A stretch of DNA of 46,107 nucleotides from Palsa-1447 sp964509885 (GCA_964509885.1 CAZDZL010000030.1:1-46107); one strand, 5' to 3'; positions 6,418 to 16,559 are shown, numbered from the stretch's first letter. A program made the numbers and translations. The notes: generated by a model not told the origin, from the letters alone.

Positions 6418-8697
6418 ATGAAACAGCTGCTGCTCCTTGCCTCCTTCGCCCTGATGGGGACCGCCCTGCGCGCCGTCGACAAGGTGCCCGAGTACAGGAT
6501 TACGGACACCTACGTGACCAGCCCCACCATGCTCCTTCGGGCGGGCGCCGACGGCGAGATCAAGGAAATCTGGTCGGGGATGGACGCCGCGAGGATGCGC
6601 CATGTGCCGCTCTTCCTTGAGACCTCGATCCATGCCGACGTCCGCAGGGGGTCCGCGTGGCTGGACCTGCGCACGCTCGCGTACCACGACGGCGGCACGC
6701 GGCCGGGCTACATCCGCATGGTGTCGGACGACGGGCTTGTCTCGATCGAGGTCGCGTCGCGCACGGACAAGGGACCGGCGCCCATCTTTGTCACCTACGC
6801 CTTCCCGGCGCCGGTCGACGTGAGGCTCACCGGGCGCCTCAAGTACCCCGACTTCACCCGCGGCGCGAGCGCCGTCGACGCGAACGGGAGCGTGCATTTT
6901 GACACCCTCTGGAGGAGCGTGAACTCCGTCCTGACGACGACAGCGGGACCCGGCCTCGACCTCGCGACGGAACCGGCCGGAAGGACCGTCTCCGTCGGCA
7001 GCGACGGCTTTGTGAAGGAGATCGATTCCACGACGAGGGTCGTCCTCTGCGTGGACGCGACGGAGTCCAAGGTGGCCCATGCGTCGCCGGGCTCGTTTGT
7101 CGGGGACTGGTCCCGCCTCCTCGGCGGATTCAGGCAGGACGACGCCGCGGTCGCCGCCGGCCGCATCTCGCTCCAGAGCGACGACCCCAAGCTGGACCGG
7201 CTCTTCGAGTGCTCCATCGACGCCGTGGAATCCCACCAGTTCGCCTCGGGGGACGTGATGGGAGACCTTTTCTTCTACCGGGACTCGTGGCTCAGGGACG
7301 GGAGCTACACCATGATCGGGCTCTCCCTGGCGGGGGACTACGACGCCGTCGACAGGTACTTCGCCTTCTGGGACGCCCAGAGGGACTTCTCCGTCGGCGG
7401 CGAGCGCGAGGCCCAGCAGCCGGCCATCGGCATCACCGGGATGTGGTTCTATTCCCGGCTCACGCCGCGCGGGAACGCCTTCCTGGAGTCCGCGTGGCCC
7501 TACGTGAAGTTCTACGCCGACTACTACACGGGGCGCGTCGGGCGCGAGGGCATGCTGAACCTCGCCGAGGAGTGGATCTGCTTCATACCGGCCCCCTCGA
7601 CGTGGCCCAATGCCGAGGTCTACAGCGGGCTGCGCGCCGCGGCGAAGATCGCCGGGAGCCTCGGCCACCAGGGCGAAGCCGTCGCCTGGGACGCCGCCGC
7701 CGACCACCTCAGGGCCCGGTTCTCCGAGGTGGCCTACGACGGCGCCAAGGGAAGGATCATCCCGATGGCCGGGCCCGCCGGCCAGTCGTTCACCGACCCG
7801 GACTACCCGAAGGCGGAGAGCCGCAACGGCCCCACCCGCGACGACCGCGTCGACTCCGGGATGCTGATCATCCCGCGGCTCGAGGTCTTCGGCAGGAACC
7901 AGGGGATCCTCGCGGTCGACGACCCCCACTTCGCCTCGACGCACGCCGAGATCATGCGCGACCTCGAGAACCCGGACCATTCCATCTTCCGCTTCGGCCC
8001 GAACGCGCAGAGCCCGCACGCCCCCGGCGGCGAGCTGGACTGCTGGCCCATCAACACGGCCTGGGCGGCCCAGGACGAGTGGCTCCTGGGCCAGACCGAC
8101 CTGGCGTGGAGGTACCTGCTCTCGGGCGTGGTAAACAAGGCCAAGGTCGACATGGTCGCCTCCCATTACTATCTCCCCGAGTACTGGGACAGGAAGGGCG
8201 TCCCCGACAAGCCCCTCATCGTCTGGTCCCATGGGGACTTCCTCACGTCGACGCTGCTCCTCTTCCTCGGCATCGACCTCGAGCCCGCGGGCGCGGACCT
8301 AGGGCTCTCCCCCAGCCTGCCGCCCGGGATGAACCACGCCTCGATCCGCCGGTTCCGCTTCCGCGACTGGCGCGTGGACTTCGAGCTCACGCGCAGGGGC
8401 GGGCTCGTCGACGTCGACGCGCTCGCCACGGGCGGCGACGGCGGGCCGCTGAACGTGCGCCTGCCAAATCTCCCTCTCGCCAGCCTCAGGTCCGGCAGGG
8501 CCGAGCGCTTCACGGTGGACCCGAGGCTCTATCCGCTGGCCTTCGGGAGGTTCCGCAACGGCGCGGAGCGGGCCTCCATCGAATCGAGGATTCTCGCCGG
8601 CAGGGAGCCCGCGAAGGATCCCACCACGATGACGGACGCCGAGCGGGAGGCCTTCATCGGCGACCTCGAGCGGAACTACGCCCCGAGGAACGAGTGA
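6418..8697 (+). CDS. Secreted six-hairpin glycosidase-like protein
   Basis: A 759-residue exported protein with a signal peptide ending near ALRAVDK. Residues ~1-250 form a beta-rich domain. The C-terminal half has the repeated helical hairpins of the six-hairpin (alpha/alpha-barrel) glycosidases related to glucoamylase and trehalase. FYRDSWLRDGSYTMIGLSLAGDY resembles the catalytic-site entry of GH15-type enzymes, followed by LAEEWICF, WAAQDEWLLGQTDLAWRYL and VWSHGDFLTSTLLLFLGID. Acidic residues in the last two are candidates for catalysis, but I cannot assign them or a substrate. It stands alone, 93 bases after the thiamine operon, and converges on the protease gene. The exact GH family is uncertain. 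Confidence 0.75.
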   Translation: MKQLLLLASFALMGTALRAVDKVPEYRITDTYVTSPTMLLRAGADGEIKEIWSGMDAARMRHVPLFLETSIHADVRRGSAWLDLRTLAYHDGGTRPGYIRMVSDDGLVSIEVASRTDKGPAPIFVTYAFPAPVDVRLTGRLKYPDFTRGASAVDANGSVHFDTLWRSVNSVLTTTAGPGLDLATEPAGRTVSVGSDGFVKEIDSTTRVVLCVDATESKVAHASPGSFVGDWSRLLGGFRQDDAAVAAGRISLQSDDPKLDRLFECSIDAVESHQFASGDVMGDLFFYRDSWLRDGSYTMIGLSLAGDYDAVDRYFAFWDAQRDFSVGGEREAQQPAIGITGMWFYSRLTPRGNAFLESAWPYVKFYADYYTGRVGREGMLNLAEEWICFIPAPSTWPNAEVYSGLRAAAKIAGSLGHQGEAVAWDAAADHLRARFSEVAYDGAKGRIIPMAGPAGQSFTDPDYPKAESRNGPTRDDRVDSGMLIIPRLEVFGRNQGILAVDDPHFASTHAEIMRDLENPDHSIFRFGPNAQSPHAPGGELDCWPINTAWAAQDEWLLGQTDLAWRYLLSGVVNKAKVDMVASHYYLPEYWDRKGVPDKPLIVWSHGDFLTSTLLLFLGIDLEPAGADLGLSPSLPPGMNHASIRRFRFRDWRVDFELTRRGGLVDVDALATGGDGGPLNVRLPNLPLASLRSGRAERFTVDPRLYPLAFGRFRNGAERASIESRILAGREPAKDPTTMTDAEREAFIGDLERNYAPRNE

Positions 8698-8725
8698 GGG
8701 CCGCCCGCCGGGTCGGGACGCCGCC

Positions 8726-11700
8726 TCACGGCACCTCGTAGATCTCGGCGAGGGCCACGCCGGTCGTGCTTGCGACGCCGCTCACCTGCATGGTGTAGGC
8801 GCCCGCGGGCAGTGTGACGACCAGCGCGCTGTCCGCGCTACCTGAGGCAAAGGCGAAGGCGCCCGCCGAAGCCGCGTCGCTCGCGATCTGCGCCGGGTCG
8901 GCGGCCGAGCCCCAGCCCGTGTTCGAGGCGACCAGCGCGCCCGCGGCGTTGTAGAGTCCGAGGGTCGGCTGGGCCAGGACACCCGAGACGCCAAATTGCG
9001 TCAGGGACGGCCCGTCGGCCCTCACGAGCAGCTGCTCGCTCCCGCTGCCCGAGATGTAGAACCCGGGAATGATGATGTTCGCGCCGGTCCCGACCATCGC
9101 CCGAGTCGAGATGTCGGCGAGGCGGGCCGTGCCCGTCGCGGACACCTCGTAGACCTCCGCGAGCGCGACTCCGGTGGTGCCGCCCACGCCCGAGATCTGC
9201 ACGGTGTACGCGCCCGCGGGCAGCGTGACGATGAGCGCGCAGTCGGCGCTTCCCGCCGCCAGGGCGAACGCCCCCACCTGCGACGAGACTGCGGCTACCT
9301 GGGCGGGATCCGCGCCCGTGCCCCAGGCCGTGTTCGAGGCAACCATGGTGCCGGCCGCGTTGAACACGCCCAGCGTGGGCTGGGCCAGGACCCCCGAGAC
9401 GCCGTAGGCCGTGAGGGCGGGACCGTCGCCGCGGATGAGGAGGGTCTCCGAGCCGCTCCCCGAGATGTACAGCCCGGGGATCAGGATGCTGGCCCCGGTG
9501 CCCACGAGCGCGCGCGTCGAGATGTTGGTCAGCCGGGCGGGCGGGGTCGCGGAGACCGTCACAGTGGCCGCGGCGCTCGTGACGCTGGACGAGCCGCTCG
9601 TCACCGTCACCGTGTACGACCCGGCGTTGGCCTGCGACGCGGAGGCGACCGAGTAGGATGAGGCCGTGGCGCCCGCGATGGGGGCGCCGTTCAGGCTCCA
9701 CTGGTACGCCAGGGCGCCCGGTCCCGAGGCGACCACGGTGAGCGTGAACGGGGCGCCCGGCGCCACGTTCTGGGATGCGGGCGGCGTGACCACGCCAAGG
9801 GCGTAGGTCACAGCCCTGCCCGGCCGGTCGGCGCCGTACTGGTACATGGGCCAGTCCGAGGCCGCGGGGCCGACGCCGATGTTGAAGGCGTAGACCTTGT
9901 GGTCGTCGCTCCCGAAATACAGCGTCGTCCCGCGGATGGCCGGCGACGAGCGGATGTAGTCGTCCGAGGCGTAGGTCCTCACGAGCGAGCCTGCGGCGCT
10001 GACCGCGTAGACGAAGTGGTCGTAGCACCCGACGTAGACGGTCCCGTTAGCGTCCACCGCAGGCGCGCTCGCCCGCACCTGCGCCCCGAGCGGGAAGGCC
10101 CACTGCAGGGCGCCGCTCGCCATCGACAGGGAGTAGAGGTTGCTGTCGTACCCCCCGAAGTAGACGGACCCGTTCGCGAGCGCGGGGGCCGAGGTCACGC
10201 CGTCGCCCACGGCGTGGGACCACCTCAGGGAGCCGGAGGGGCCCACCGAGTAGAAGTTCCCCGTCAGCGTTCCGAAGTAGAGGTTGCCGGCGGCGTCGAT
10301 CGCCGCCGAGGTGTAGATGGGCTCGCCCTGGACCGGCGTCGTGAAGACCCACTTCTGGGTGCCGGACGGGTTGAGCGCATAGAGGGAGCCGCCGTCGGTC
10401 CCGATGTAGATCGTGCCGTCCGGGGCGAGGGTCGCCGCCGCATAGGAGCCGCCGGGGACCGCCGCCTTCCACTTGAGCGACCCGTCCGGGTTGACCGCGT
10501 AGAGGTTCCCGTCGGACGAGTGGACGTAGACCGTGCCGTCCGCGCCCAGGGCGGGCGACGCCGTGATGGTGTTGCCCGAGGCCGAGGTGCCCGCGGCGCC
10601 GGGGACCGTGTAGGTCCACTTCACGGAGCCGTCGGGGCCCAGGGCGTGCAGGAGGCCCGCGAGGCTGCCGCAGTAGATCGTCCCGTCGGGGCCGATCACG
10701 GCGGTGCTCGTGTCGAACTCGGCCCCCTCCGCGTGGCTCCACTTGAGGGCACCGGTCGGGCCGAAGGCGTAGAGCGTGTTGTCATTGCTCCCGACATAGA
10801 CGGTCCCGTCGGGGCCGACGGCCGGGGAGCACGTGACGGCGTCGCCGGTCGCGGCCTGCCACGCCGAGTCGTCGATCGTGAGCGTGAAGTCCCCGATGTC
10901 GTCCTGCGTCACCCCGTCGATTGCGATCAGGTAGGTGGTGCCCGCGGCCGCGCTCAGCGTGCAGAGGCACTCGCTGGCCAGGGTCGTGGTGCCCGCGGCC
11001 GCGGACCCGCTGGCCGAGGCGACCGCCGCCAGGCTGGCGAACGACGTCCCCGTGTAGACCGCGACCGCGGGCACGAAGTCGTAGCTGTAGCCCGAGACCT
11101 GGAACGTCCCGCTCGACGGCGCCGTCCACGAGTACCAGAGCGAGTGGCCCCCGGCGTTGCCCATGATCCTGGGCTCGCCGGACTGGAGCGTGGCGTTCAC
11201 GTTCGCGCCCAGGACCGAGACGCTCGGGCCCGCAAGGACCCTGGGGCTCGAGATGGAGTCGTTGTCGGGCGTCGTGTTGATGGCCAGGATCGTCTGGCCG
11301 CTCGCGCCGTTCAGCCCCTGGACGTTGACCTGGTAGGTCGTCCCCGCCGCTGCGTGGAACGTCACCTCGCTGTACGGCACGTTGGCCCCGCCCCCCGCCG
11401 GGGGCTCCGTGCCGAAGCCCGTGTTGCTCGCGACGGCGACGAGCGAGGAGAGGGCCGAGCCCGTGTAGACGCCGAGCGCGGTCGGGTACGAGCTGCCGCC
11501 CGGGATGGCGCCGCCCAGCGTGCCGCTCGTGTCGATCTCGACCGTGGCGTCCTCGGGGGCGGTCCACTGCCACCACTGGGAGTGGCCCGCGCCGGCGGCG
11601 AGGGCCGGGGTCCCCGCCTCGAGCGCCAGGGGCGTGTCCACGTTGTTCGAGCGCGTGTAGGGGTCGAGCCCCACGAGCACGGTGCGGCCGGCGAAGAGGG

Positions 11701-13150
11701 CGTTCGGCGCCGTGTTCGGGGCGGCGAGCGCCCTGGCGAGGTTAAGGCGGCCGCCGGTCTGCGCCTTGCCCGCGAGGCCGGGGTTCGTGTCGGCGGAATT
11801 GAGGACCCGGTTTATCGTCTCCCTGTAGGTGTCGGACGGATACTGCGCCCGGAGCAGCGCGACCGTGCCGGTCACGAACGGGGCGGACATCGACGTCCCG
11901 CTCAGGTAGGCGTACGACGTGGCGCTCGAGAAGTACGTCGAGACGATGTTCTCGCCGGGCGCGAAGATCTCGACGGAGCCCGAGCCGTAGTTGGAGAAGT
12001 ACACCGGCAGGTCGCGGTTGTCGCTCGCCCCGACGCAGATGATGTTGTCGAGCGGGTAGTCGGCAGGGAAGAAGGGCGACACGTCCACGTTCTCCGAGCT
12101 GTTGCCGGCCGAGCACACGAAGATGACGCCCGCCTGGCCCGCGGCGTAGATCGCGTTCATCTCCGCCTGCGAGTACATCGTGTCGCCGAAGCTCGCGTTG
12201 ATGACGCTCACGTGGTGCGCGATGGCGTACTCGATGCACGGGAGCTCGTCTGACGTGGACCCCTGGTCGTTGCTGCCGATGAACTTGAGCTCCATCAGCT
12301 GCACCTGCCAGGCGACGCCGCTGACCCCGAGCGCGTTGTTGCCCACGGCGCCCACGATGCCCGACGTGTGCGAGCCGTGCCCGAGGTCGTCCGCCGGGTC
12401 CCCGCTCATCGCGACGGCGTTCAGGCCGTTCAGGCTGTCCGTCTCCGACGACGAGCCGGCGCCGTCGCCGTAGGTGGCCGTCGTCCCCGGGCTCGGGTTC
12501 ACCCAGAGGTTGGCCTTGAGGTCCTCGTGCGTCAGCATCGCCCCCGAATCGATCATTCCGACGATGATGCCCGGCGCGCCCGTGCGCGTCTCCCATCCCT
12601 CCTCCGCGTGTATGTCGGCGCCGGGGAGGCCGCCGCCGCCGGCGTTCGTGCCCGTGTTGCTGAGCGCCCACTGGTTCGCGAACTGGGGGTCGTCCGGGAC
12701 GACGGCCGCGACCGTCGCCCTGCGGATGTAGTCGGGCTCGACGTACTCGTACCGGCCGGTCGCCCTCAGGCGGGCCACCGCGGCGGCGACCGTGTCGCCC
12801 GGCGCCAGCTCAAGGACGCCCACGTTCCCGAAGCGGCTGAACCGCGACCTCAGCGAGAGGCCCTCCGCCCTCTCGGCCGTGTCGGCCGCAGCGACCATGT
12901 CGGGCCTGGGCTTTGCGAGGACCCGCCCGTCCCGGTAGCCCTGGGCCCGCTCCCGGGCGCTTAGGCCGGTGACGCCGGGGGCCCGGAAGGCGTACGCGCA
13001 CGCGGCCGCCGCCAGGAAGAGGACGGCGCCGCGCAGCCATGCGCAAGCTGCGGTGGTCGGCGGCCCTGGTGTGTGCGGAGGTGACGGCAAGGGGGGCGGA
13101 TGTGTGACAGGAGACGGGCGCCGCGGTGCCAACGTTTCGCGGGCGCGCAT
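8726..13150 (-). CDS. Giant secreted subtilisin-like (S8) protease with beta-propeller and C-terminal repeats
   Basis: A ~1474-residue subtilase starting at ATG 13150 (ATG 13171 is also possible). A hydrophobic signal (WLRGAVLFLAAAACAYAF) and propeptide precede the catalytic domain. The triad is visible as Asp201 (GMIDSGAM), His258 (GHGSHTSG) and Ser420 (LSGTSMSAPF), with the oxyanion segment CSAGNS. Next come two PPC-like beta domains (TxWWQWTAPEDATVEID and LWYSWTAPSSGTFQVS), then seven or so PQQ-like propeller blades with recurrent GTVYVGSxDxxLYALxPxG, then one Ig-like domain (PPASQNVAPGAPFTLTV). Two ~130-residue tandem repeats close the protein (8729-9538). The architecture suggests a surface or extracellular protease; how it is anchored is unknown. 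It converges on the glycosidase gene. Confidence 0.9.
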   Translation of the reverse strand: MRARETLAPRRPSPVTHPPPLPSPPHTPGPPTTAACAWLRGAVLFLAAAACAYAFRAPGVTGLSARERAQGYRDGRVLAKPRPDMVAAADTAERAEGLSLRSRFSRFGNVGVLELAPGDTVAAAVARLRATGRYEYVEPDYIRRATVAAVVPDDPQFANQWALSNTGTNAGGGGLPGADIHAEEGWETRTGAPGIIVGMIDSGAMLTHEDLKANLWVNPSPGTTATYGDGAGSSSETDSLNGLNAVAMSGDPADDLGHGSHTSGIVGAVGNNALGVSGVAWQVQLMELKFIGSNDQGSTSDELPCIEYAIAHHVSVINASFGDTMYSQAEMNAIYAAGQAGVIFVCSAGNSSENVDVSPFFPADYPLDNIICVGASDNRDLPVYFSNYGSGSVEIFAPGENIVSTYFSSATSYAYLSGTSMSAPFVTGTVALLRAQYPSDTYRETINRVLNSADTNPGLAGKAQTGGRLNLARALAAPNTAPNALFAGRTVLVGLDPYTRSNNVDTPLALEAGTPALAAGAGHSQWWQWTAPEDATVEIDTSGTLGGAIPGGSSYPTALGVYTGSALSSLVAVASNTGFGTEPPAGGGANVPYSEVTFHAAAGTTYQVNVQGLNGASGQTILAINTTPDNDSISSPRVLAGPSVSVLGANVNATLQSGEPRIMGNAGGHSLWYSWTAPSSGTFQVSGYSYDFVPAVAVYTGTSFASLAAVASASGSAAAGTTTLASECLCTLSAAAGTTYLIAIDGVTQDDIGDFTLTIDDSAWQAATGDAVTCSPAVGPDGTVYVGSNDNTLYAFGPTGALKWSHAEGAEFDTSTAVIGPDGTIYCGSLAGLLHALGPDGSVKWTYTVPGAAGTSASGNTITASPALGADGTVYVHSSDGNLYAVNPDGSLKWKAAVPGGSYAAATLAPDGTIYIGTDGGSLYALNPSGTQKWVFTTPVQGEPIYTSAAIDAAGNLYFGTLTGNFYSVGPSGSLRWSHAVGDGVTSAPALANGSVYFGGYDSNLYSLSMASGALQWAFPLGAQVRASAPAVDANGTVYVGCYDHFVYAVSAAGSLVRTYASDDYIRSSPAIRGTTLYFGSDDHKVYAFNIGVGPAASDWPMYQYGADRPGRAVTYALGVVTPPASQNVAPGAPFTLTVVASGPGALAYQWSLNGAPIAGATASSYSVASASQANAGSYTVTVTSGSSSVTSAAATVTVSATPPARLTNISTRALVGTGASILIPGLYISGSGSETLLIRGDGPALTAYGVSGVLAQPTLGVFNAAGTMVASNTAWGTGADPAQVAAVSSQVGAFALAAGSADCALIVTLPAGAYTVQISGVGGTTGVALAEVYEVSATGTARLADISTRAMVGTGANIIIPGFYISGSGSEQLLVRADGPSLTQFGVSGVLAQPTLGLYNAAGALVASNTGWGSAADPAQIASDAASAGAFAFASGSADSALVVTLPAGAYTMQVSGVASTTGVALAEIYEVP
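8729..9127 (-). repeat. Second C-terminal ISTRA-type repeat of the protease
   Basis: Encodes the unit from ARLADISTRAMVGTGAN to GVALAEIYEVP at the very end of the protein. A short SATGT-type linker separates it from the first unit. Confidence 0.85.
9140..9538 (-). repeat. First C-terminal ISTRA-type repeat of the protease
   Basis: Encodes a unit beginning ARLTNISTRALVGTGAS and ending GVALAEVYEVS. It shares most positions with the following unit and with two units in the gene ending at 45971. Key conserved pieces are ISTRA-VGTG, IPG-YISGSGSE, LL(I/V)R-DGP, and LPAGAYT-Q(I/V)SG. Confidence 0.85.
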
Positions 13151-13212
13151 GGACACTACGCCAAGAGGCACGCGGCGGATGCTGCCGCGCGGGGCCCACG
13201 GCGGCTCAGATC

Positions 13213-15741
13213 CTACGTCTCCTGCCTAAGGATTTCAAGGGGAGGATGATCCGCCACGCCGCGCCCGGCCGCAAATCCCGTGGCGGTCGCCAGGAGGGAG
13301 ACCACCGCCGCGGCCCCGGCCACCTGGAGGGCCGAGGCGGAGGCCGCCACATGGAACACGTAGCGCGCGAGGAGCGCGTTTCCCGCGACGGCGAGCAGGC
13401 CGCCGACCACGGAGGCCTGGATCCCGAGCGAGGCGTACTCGACCAGCTGGATGAGCGCCAGCTGGCGCCGGCTCGCCCCCAGTGTGCGCAGGAGCACCGT
13501 CTCGCGGATCCTCTGGTGGCGGCCCATGAGGACGGCGCCCGCGAGCACGATGAGGCCCGTCGCGACCGTGAAGAGCGCCATGAACTGGATCGCGAAGGCC
13601 ACCTTCGAGAAGATCCCGTCGAGCGTCTCGACGACAATCGCGAGGTCGATCGCGGTCACGTTCGGGAACGCGTCCACGACGGCCAGCTGGACCCGGGCCG
13701 ACTGGGCCGCGGACGCGGCGTGCACCGCCGCGAGGTACGTCTTCGGCGCGCCCTCGAGGACGCCCTCCGGGAAGACGACGAAGAAGTTGGGCTCCATCCT
13801 GCGCCACTCGACGGCGCGCAGGCTGCCCACCACCGTGCGCACGGGAAGCCCCTGCACGTCCCAGTCGACCTCGTCCCCCACGCGCAGGCGCATGTCGCGC
13901 GCGAGCCCCTCCTCGACCGAGATCGGCGCGGGGCCCGGCCCGCCCGGGGCGCGGCCCGTGAAGCGGCCCTCGGTGACCTTCTCCGTCGGCGAGATCTCCG
14001 AGCGGAACGTCGAGCGGTATTCGCGCCTGAGCGCCCAGGCGGCGATCCCCGCGTCCTTGTCCTTCATCAGCTCCTCGACGGTCCTTCCCCGGATCGAGGC
14101 GATCTTCATCATGACGATCGGGGCGCTCTCGGCGACGGGCGAGCCCGCCGACGCCGCCGCGGCCCTGAGCGGTCCGATCTGGTCGTCCTGGATGTCGAAG
14201 AAGATCAGGTTCGGTCGGCCGAGCCCGCCCGCGCCCTGTATCTCGCGCAGCAAGGTCGTGCGGACGAGGAAGAGGGTCAGGACAAGGAACGTGCCGAGGC
14301 CGAGCGAGACGAGGAGGAGGACCGTCCGGTTGTTCGGCCGGTGCAGGTTGGCGAGTCCCTGGCGCACGACGTACGGAAAGCCCGCTGGCACGAACCGGCG
14401 TGCCGCCCATGAGACGGCCACCCCGAGGCCCGCGAGGACGATGAACCCGAGGCCCAGCATGGCCGCGAAGCCAAGCCCGACGGCGACGGTCCCGGTCTGC
14501 CAGACCGCAAAGCCCGCGATGGATGCGGCTATCGCGGCGGCGACCGCGATCCTCCACGGGTCCGGGGCCGAGGCCGCGCGCTCGGCGACGGCGGAGCGGA
14601 GCGCGGCGAGCGGCGGGATCCTGCGGACGGCGAGGAGGGGCAGCGCCGAGAAAAGCAGGCAGATGACGACCCCGGCGGTCGTCCCCCGCAGGAGCGCCGG
14701 CCAGGACACGAAGAAGGCGATGTCGACCGGCAGGACGCCCCTGAACAGGGCGGGAAGCGCGAGCTGCACGGCGACGCCGAGGGCCCCGCCCGCGCAGGCC
14801 CCCGCTATCCCGAGCGCGAGTCCCTGCAGCATGTAGACCGCAAGGCCCTGGCCGGCGCTTGCCCCGAGGCAGCGCAGGATGGCGACCGTGGCCACCTTTT
14901 CCCGGATGTAGGCGTGGAGCGCGCTCGCGACGCCGATCCCCCCGAGGATGAGGGCCACGAAGCCGACGAGGCTCAGGAAGCCGTCGAGGTGCGACAGGGC
15001 CTGGCCGAGGTTGCGCTTGCGCTCGGCCACGGTGTCGAACGAGAGGCGCAGGAGCGGGAACCTCTCCCTCATGTCGCGCACGACCGCGTCGGCGTCGCGG
15101 CCGGCAGGAAGGCGCACCATCGCCCTGTGCCGGGCGAACGCCTCGTTCCCGGCGAGGCCGGTGCCCTCGAGCTCCCCCATCGGGATGTAGACCCGCGGTG
15201 CCATCATCGCGACGCCCGGGGACTCGCCGGGCACCTTGCCGACCGACGCGACGACCGTGAAGAGCGTCCGGCCGAGCTTCACCCGGTCGCCGACCCGGAC
15301 GCCGAACTGGGCGAGGAGCGTCGGCTCCACGATCGCCACGGCCCCCCCGGCCCGGAGCATCGCCGCCCCCCCCTCGGGCGTCGTCTCAAACCTCCCGTAG
15401 AATGGGAAGGCGCCCTCGACCGCGTGCACCTGGACAAGCCGGATCCGTTTGACCGACGGAAACGAGAGCATCGACGTGAAGGTCTGCTCCCGCGCGATGT
15501 CGCCGCCCAGGGCCGCGAGGTAATCCGTCACCGGCGCGGTCAGCGCCGCCGGCGCCGTCACGAAGAGGTCCGCGCCAAGGAGGCCCCTCGCCTCCGAGTC
15601 GATCGCCCGCCGGACGTTCGCGCTGAACGAACCCACCGACACCAGGGCGGCGATGCCGAGGACGACGGAAAGCGAGTAGAGTGCGAGGCGGCGCCGGGAG
15701 GCGCGGGAATCGCGCCAGGCCATGTTCAGGACGAAGCGCAT
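13213..15741 (-). CDS. ABC transporter permease, YbbP/FtsX-like
   Basis: An 842-residue inner-membrane protein with an N-terminal transmembrane segment (LALYSLSVVLGIAALVSVGSF), a large periplasmic MacB-type domain, a bundle of central helices, a second periplasmic domain and a final helix group. Two FtsX-like permease modules are recognisable, with LSLVGFVALILGGIGVASAL-type helices and LGASRRQLALIQLVEYASLGI. The start ATG 15741 lies five bases after the ATPase gene stop, so the two form an operon. Such permeases of the YbbAP/LolCDE type couple ATP hydrolysis to extraction or mechanical work at the membrane rather than small-molecule import. The substrate is unknown. Confidence 0.88.
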   Translation of the reverse strand: MRFVLNMAWRDSRASRRRLALYSLSVVLGIAALVSVGSFSANVRRAIDSEARGLLGADLFVTAPAALTAPVTDYLAALGGDIAREQTFTSMLSFPSVKRIRLVQVHAVEGAFPFYGRFETTPEGGAAMLRAGGAVAIVEPTLLAQFGVRVGDRVKLGRTLFTVVASVGKVPGESPGVAMMAPRVYIPMGELEGTGLAGNEAFARHRAMVRLPAGRDADAVVRDMRERFPLLRLSFDTVAERKRNLGQALSHLDGFLSLVGFVALILGGIGVASALHAYIREKVATVAILRCLGASAGQGLAVYMLQGLALGIAGACAGGALGVAVQLALPALFRGVLPVDIAFFVSWPALLRGTTAGVVICLLFSALPLLAVRRIPPLAALRSAVAERAASAPDPWRIAVAAAIAASIAGFAVWQTGTVAVGLGFAAMLGLGFIVLAGLGVAVSWAARRFVPAGFPYVVRQGLANLHRPNNRTVLLLVSLGLGTFLVLTLFLVRTTLLREIQGAGGLGRPNLIFFDIQDDQIGPLRAAAASAGSPVAESAPIVMMKIASIRGRTVEELMKDKDAGIAAWALRREYRSTFRSEISPTEKVTEGRFTGRAPGGPGPAPISVEEGLARDMRLRVGDEVDWDVQGLPVRTVVGSLRAVEWRRMEPNFFVVFPEGVLEGAPKTYLAAVHAASAAQSARVQLAVVDAFPNVTAIDLAIVVETLDGIFSKVAFAIQFMALFTVATGLIVLAGAVLMGRHQRIRETVLLRTLGASRRQLALIQLVEYASLGIQASVVGGLLAVAGNALLARYVFHVAASASALQVAGAAAVVSLLATATGFAAGRGVADHPPLEILRQET

Positions 15742-15746
15742 GCCAG

Positions 15747-16445
15747 TCAGGGCGCCGCAGGCGACCGCTCGTCGGAGGCCACGGCGCCGTTCCTCAGGCG
15801 CAGGATGCGCTGGCACCGCCCGGCCAGCTCGAAATTGTGCGTGACCAGGACAAGGGTCGTGCCGCGCTCGCGGTTGAGGCCGAAGATGAGCTCCACCATG
15901 GACTCCGCCGTGTCGCCGTCCAGGTTGCCGGTCGGCTCGTCGCAGAAGAGAATCTTCGGGCTGTTGATGAAGGCGCGGGCGAGGGCGACTCGCTGCTGCT
16001 CGCCGCCGGACAGCTGGACGGGGTAGTGGTCGGCCCGGGCCGCGAGGCCGACCCTCTCCAGGAGCGCCCTGCCCTGCGGCTCGCACCCGCCCTCGCCGCG
16101 CAGCTCGAGGGGGACGAGAACGTTCTCGAGGGCGGTCAGGGTCGGGATCAGCTGGAAGTTCTGGAAGACGAAGCCGACACTCGCGTTGCGGACGCGCGCG
16201 CGGGCGTCCTCGTCCATCGCGTCGATGCGCTCGCCGGCGAGCTCGACCGAGCCGCCGGTGGCGCGGTCGAGCCCCGCGCAGAGCCCTAGGAGCGTCGTCT
16301 TGCCGCTCCCGCTCGGGCCGACGATCGCGAGGCTCGCGCCCGCGCCGAGCTCGAAGCTCACCTCGTGCAGGACGGTGAGCGGGCCGGCCGCGGTCGCGTA
16401 GGTCTTCGTGAGCCTCTCGACCCGGAGCATCGCTTGTGGGGGCAT
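15747..16445 (-). CDS. ABC transporter ATP-binding protein, YbbA/LolD-like
   Basis: A 232-residue ATPase partner of the downstream permease. All nucleotide-binding motifs are present: Walker A GPSGSGKTT, Q-loop VFQNFQLIP, signature LSGGEQQRVALARA, Walker B ILFCDEPTGNLD and switch His VLVTHN. The N-terminal LRVERLTKTY is typical of the MacB/LolD group. ATG 16445 (MPPQAM) is preferred; an upstream ATG at 16481 would add an atypical leader. The gene is divergent from the SGNH esterase gene at 16560, leaving ~115 bases for promoters. This arrangement is the same as E. coli ybbA-ybbP/tesA. Confidence 0.92.
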   Translation of the reverse strand: MPPQAMLRVERLTKTYATAAGPLTVLHEVSFELGAGASLAIVGPSGSGKTTLLGLCAGLDRATGGSVELAGERIDAMDEDARARVRNASVGFVFQNFQLIPTLTALENVLVPLELRGEGGCEPQGRALLERVGLAARADHYPVQLSGGEQQRVALARAFINSPKILFCDEPTGNLDGDTAESMVELIFGLNRERGTTLVLVTHNFELAGRCQRILRLRNGAVASDERSPAAP

Positions 16446-16559
16446 GGCGGGTACGAAACACGCGGCGCGCGGCGAGCGCAAACGGGATCAGGCGATGATG
16501 CGGGTGCTCGAAATCCGTTGAAGGCCGCCTTAGGCTTCCCCAACTGGAATGAGACGCCC

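Noticed and set aside
5875..8232. Very long open frame on the minus strand opposite the glycosidase gene, and similar long antisense frames elsewhere (for example 9899-12253 +, 13235-14557 -)
   Set aside because: In very GC-rich DNA, stop codons are rare in antisense frames. The products are Arg/Gly/Val-rich without domains, and the opposite strand carries clear genes.
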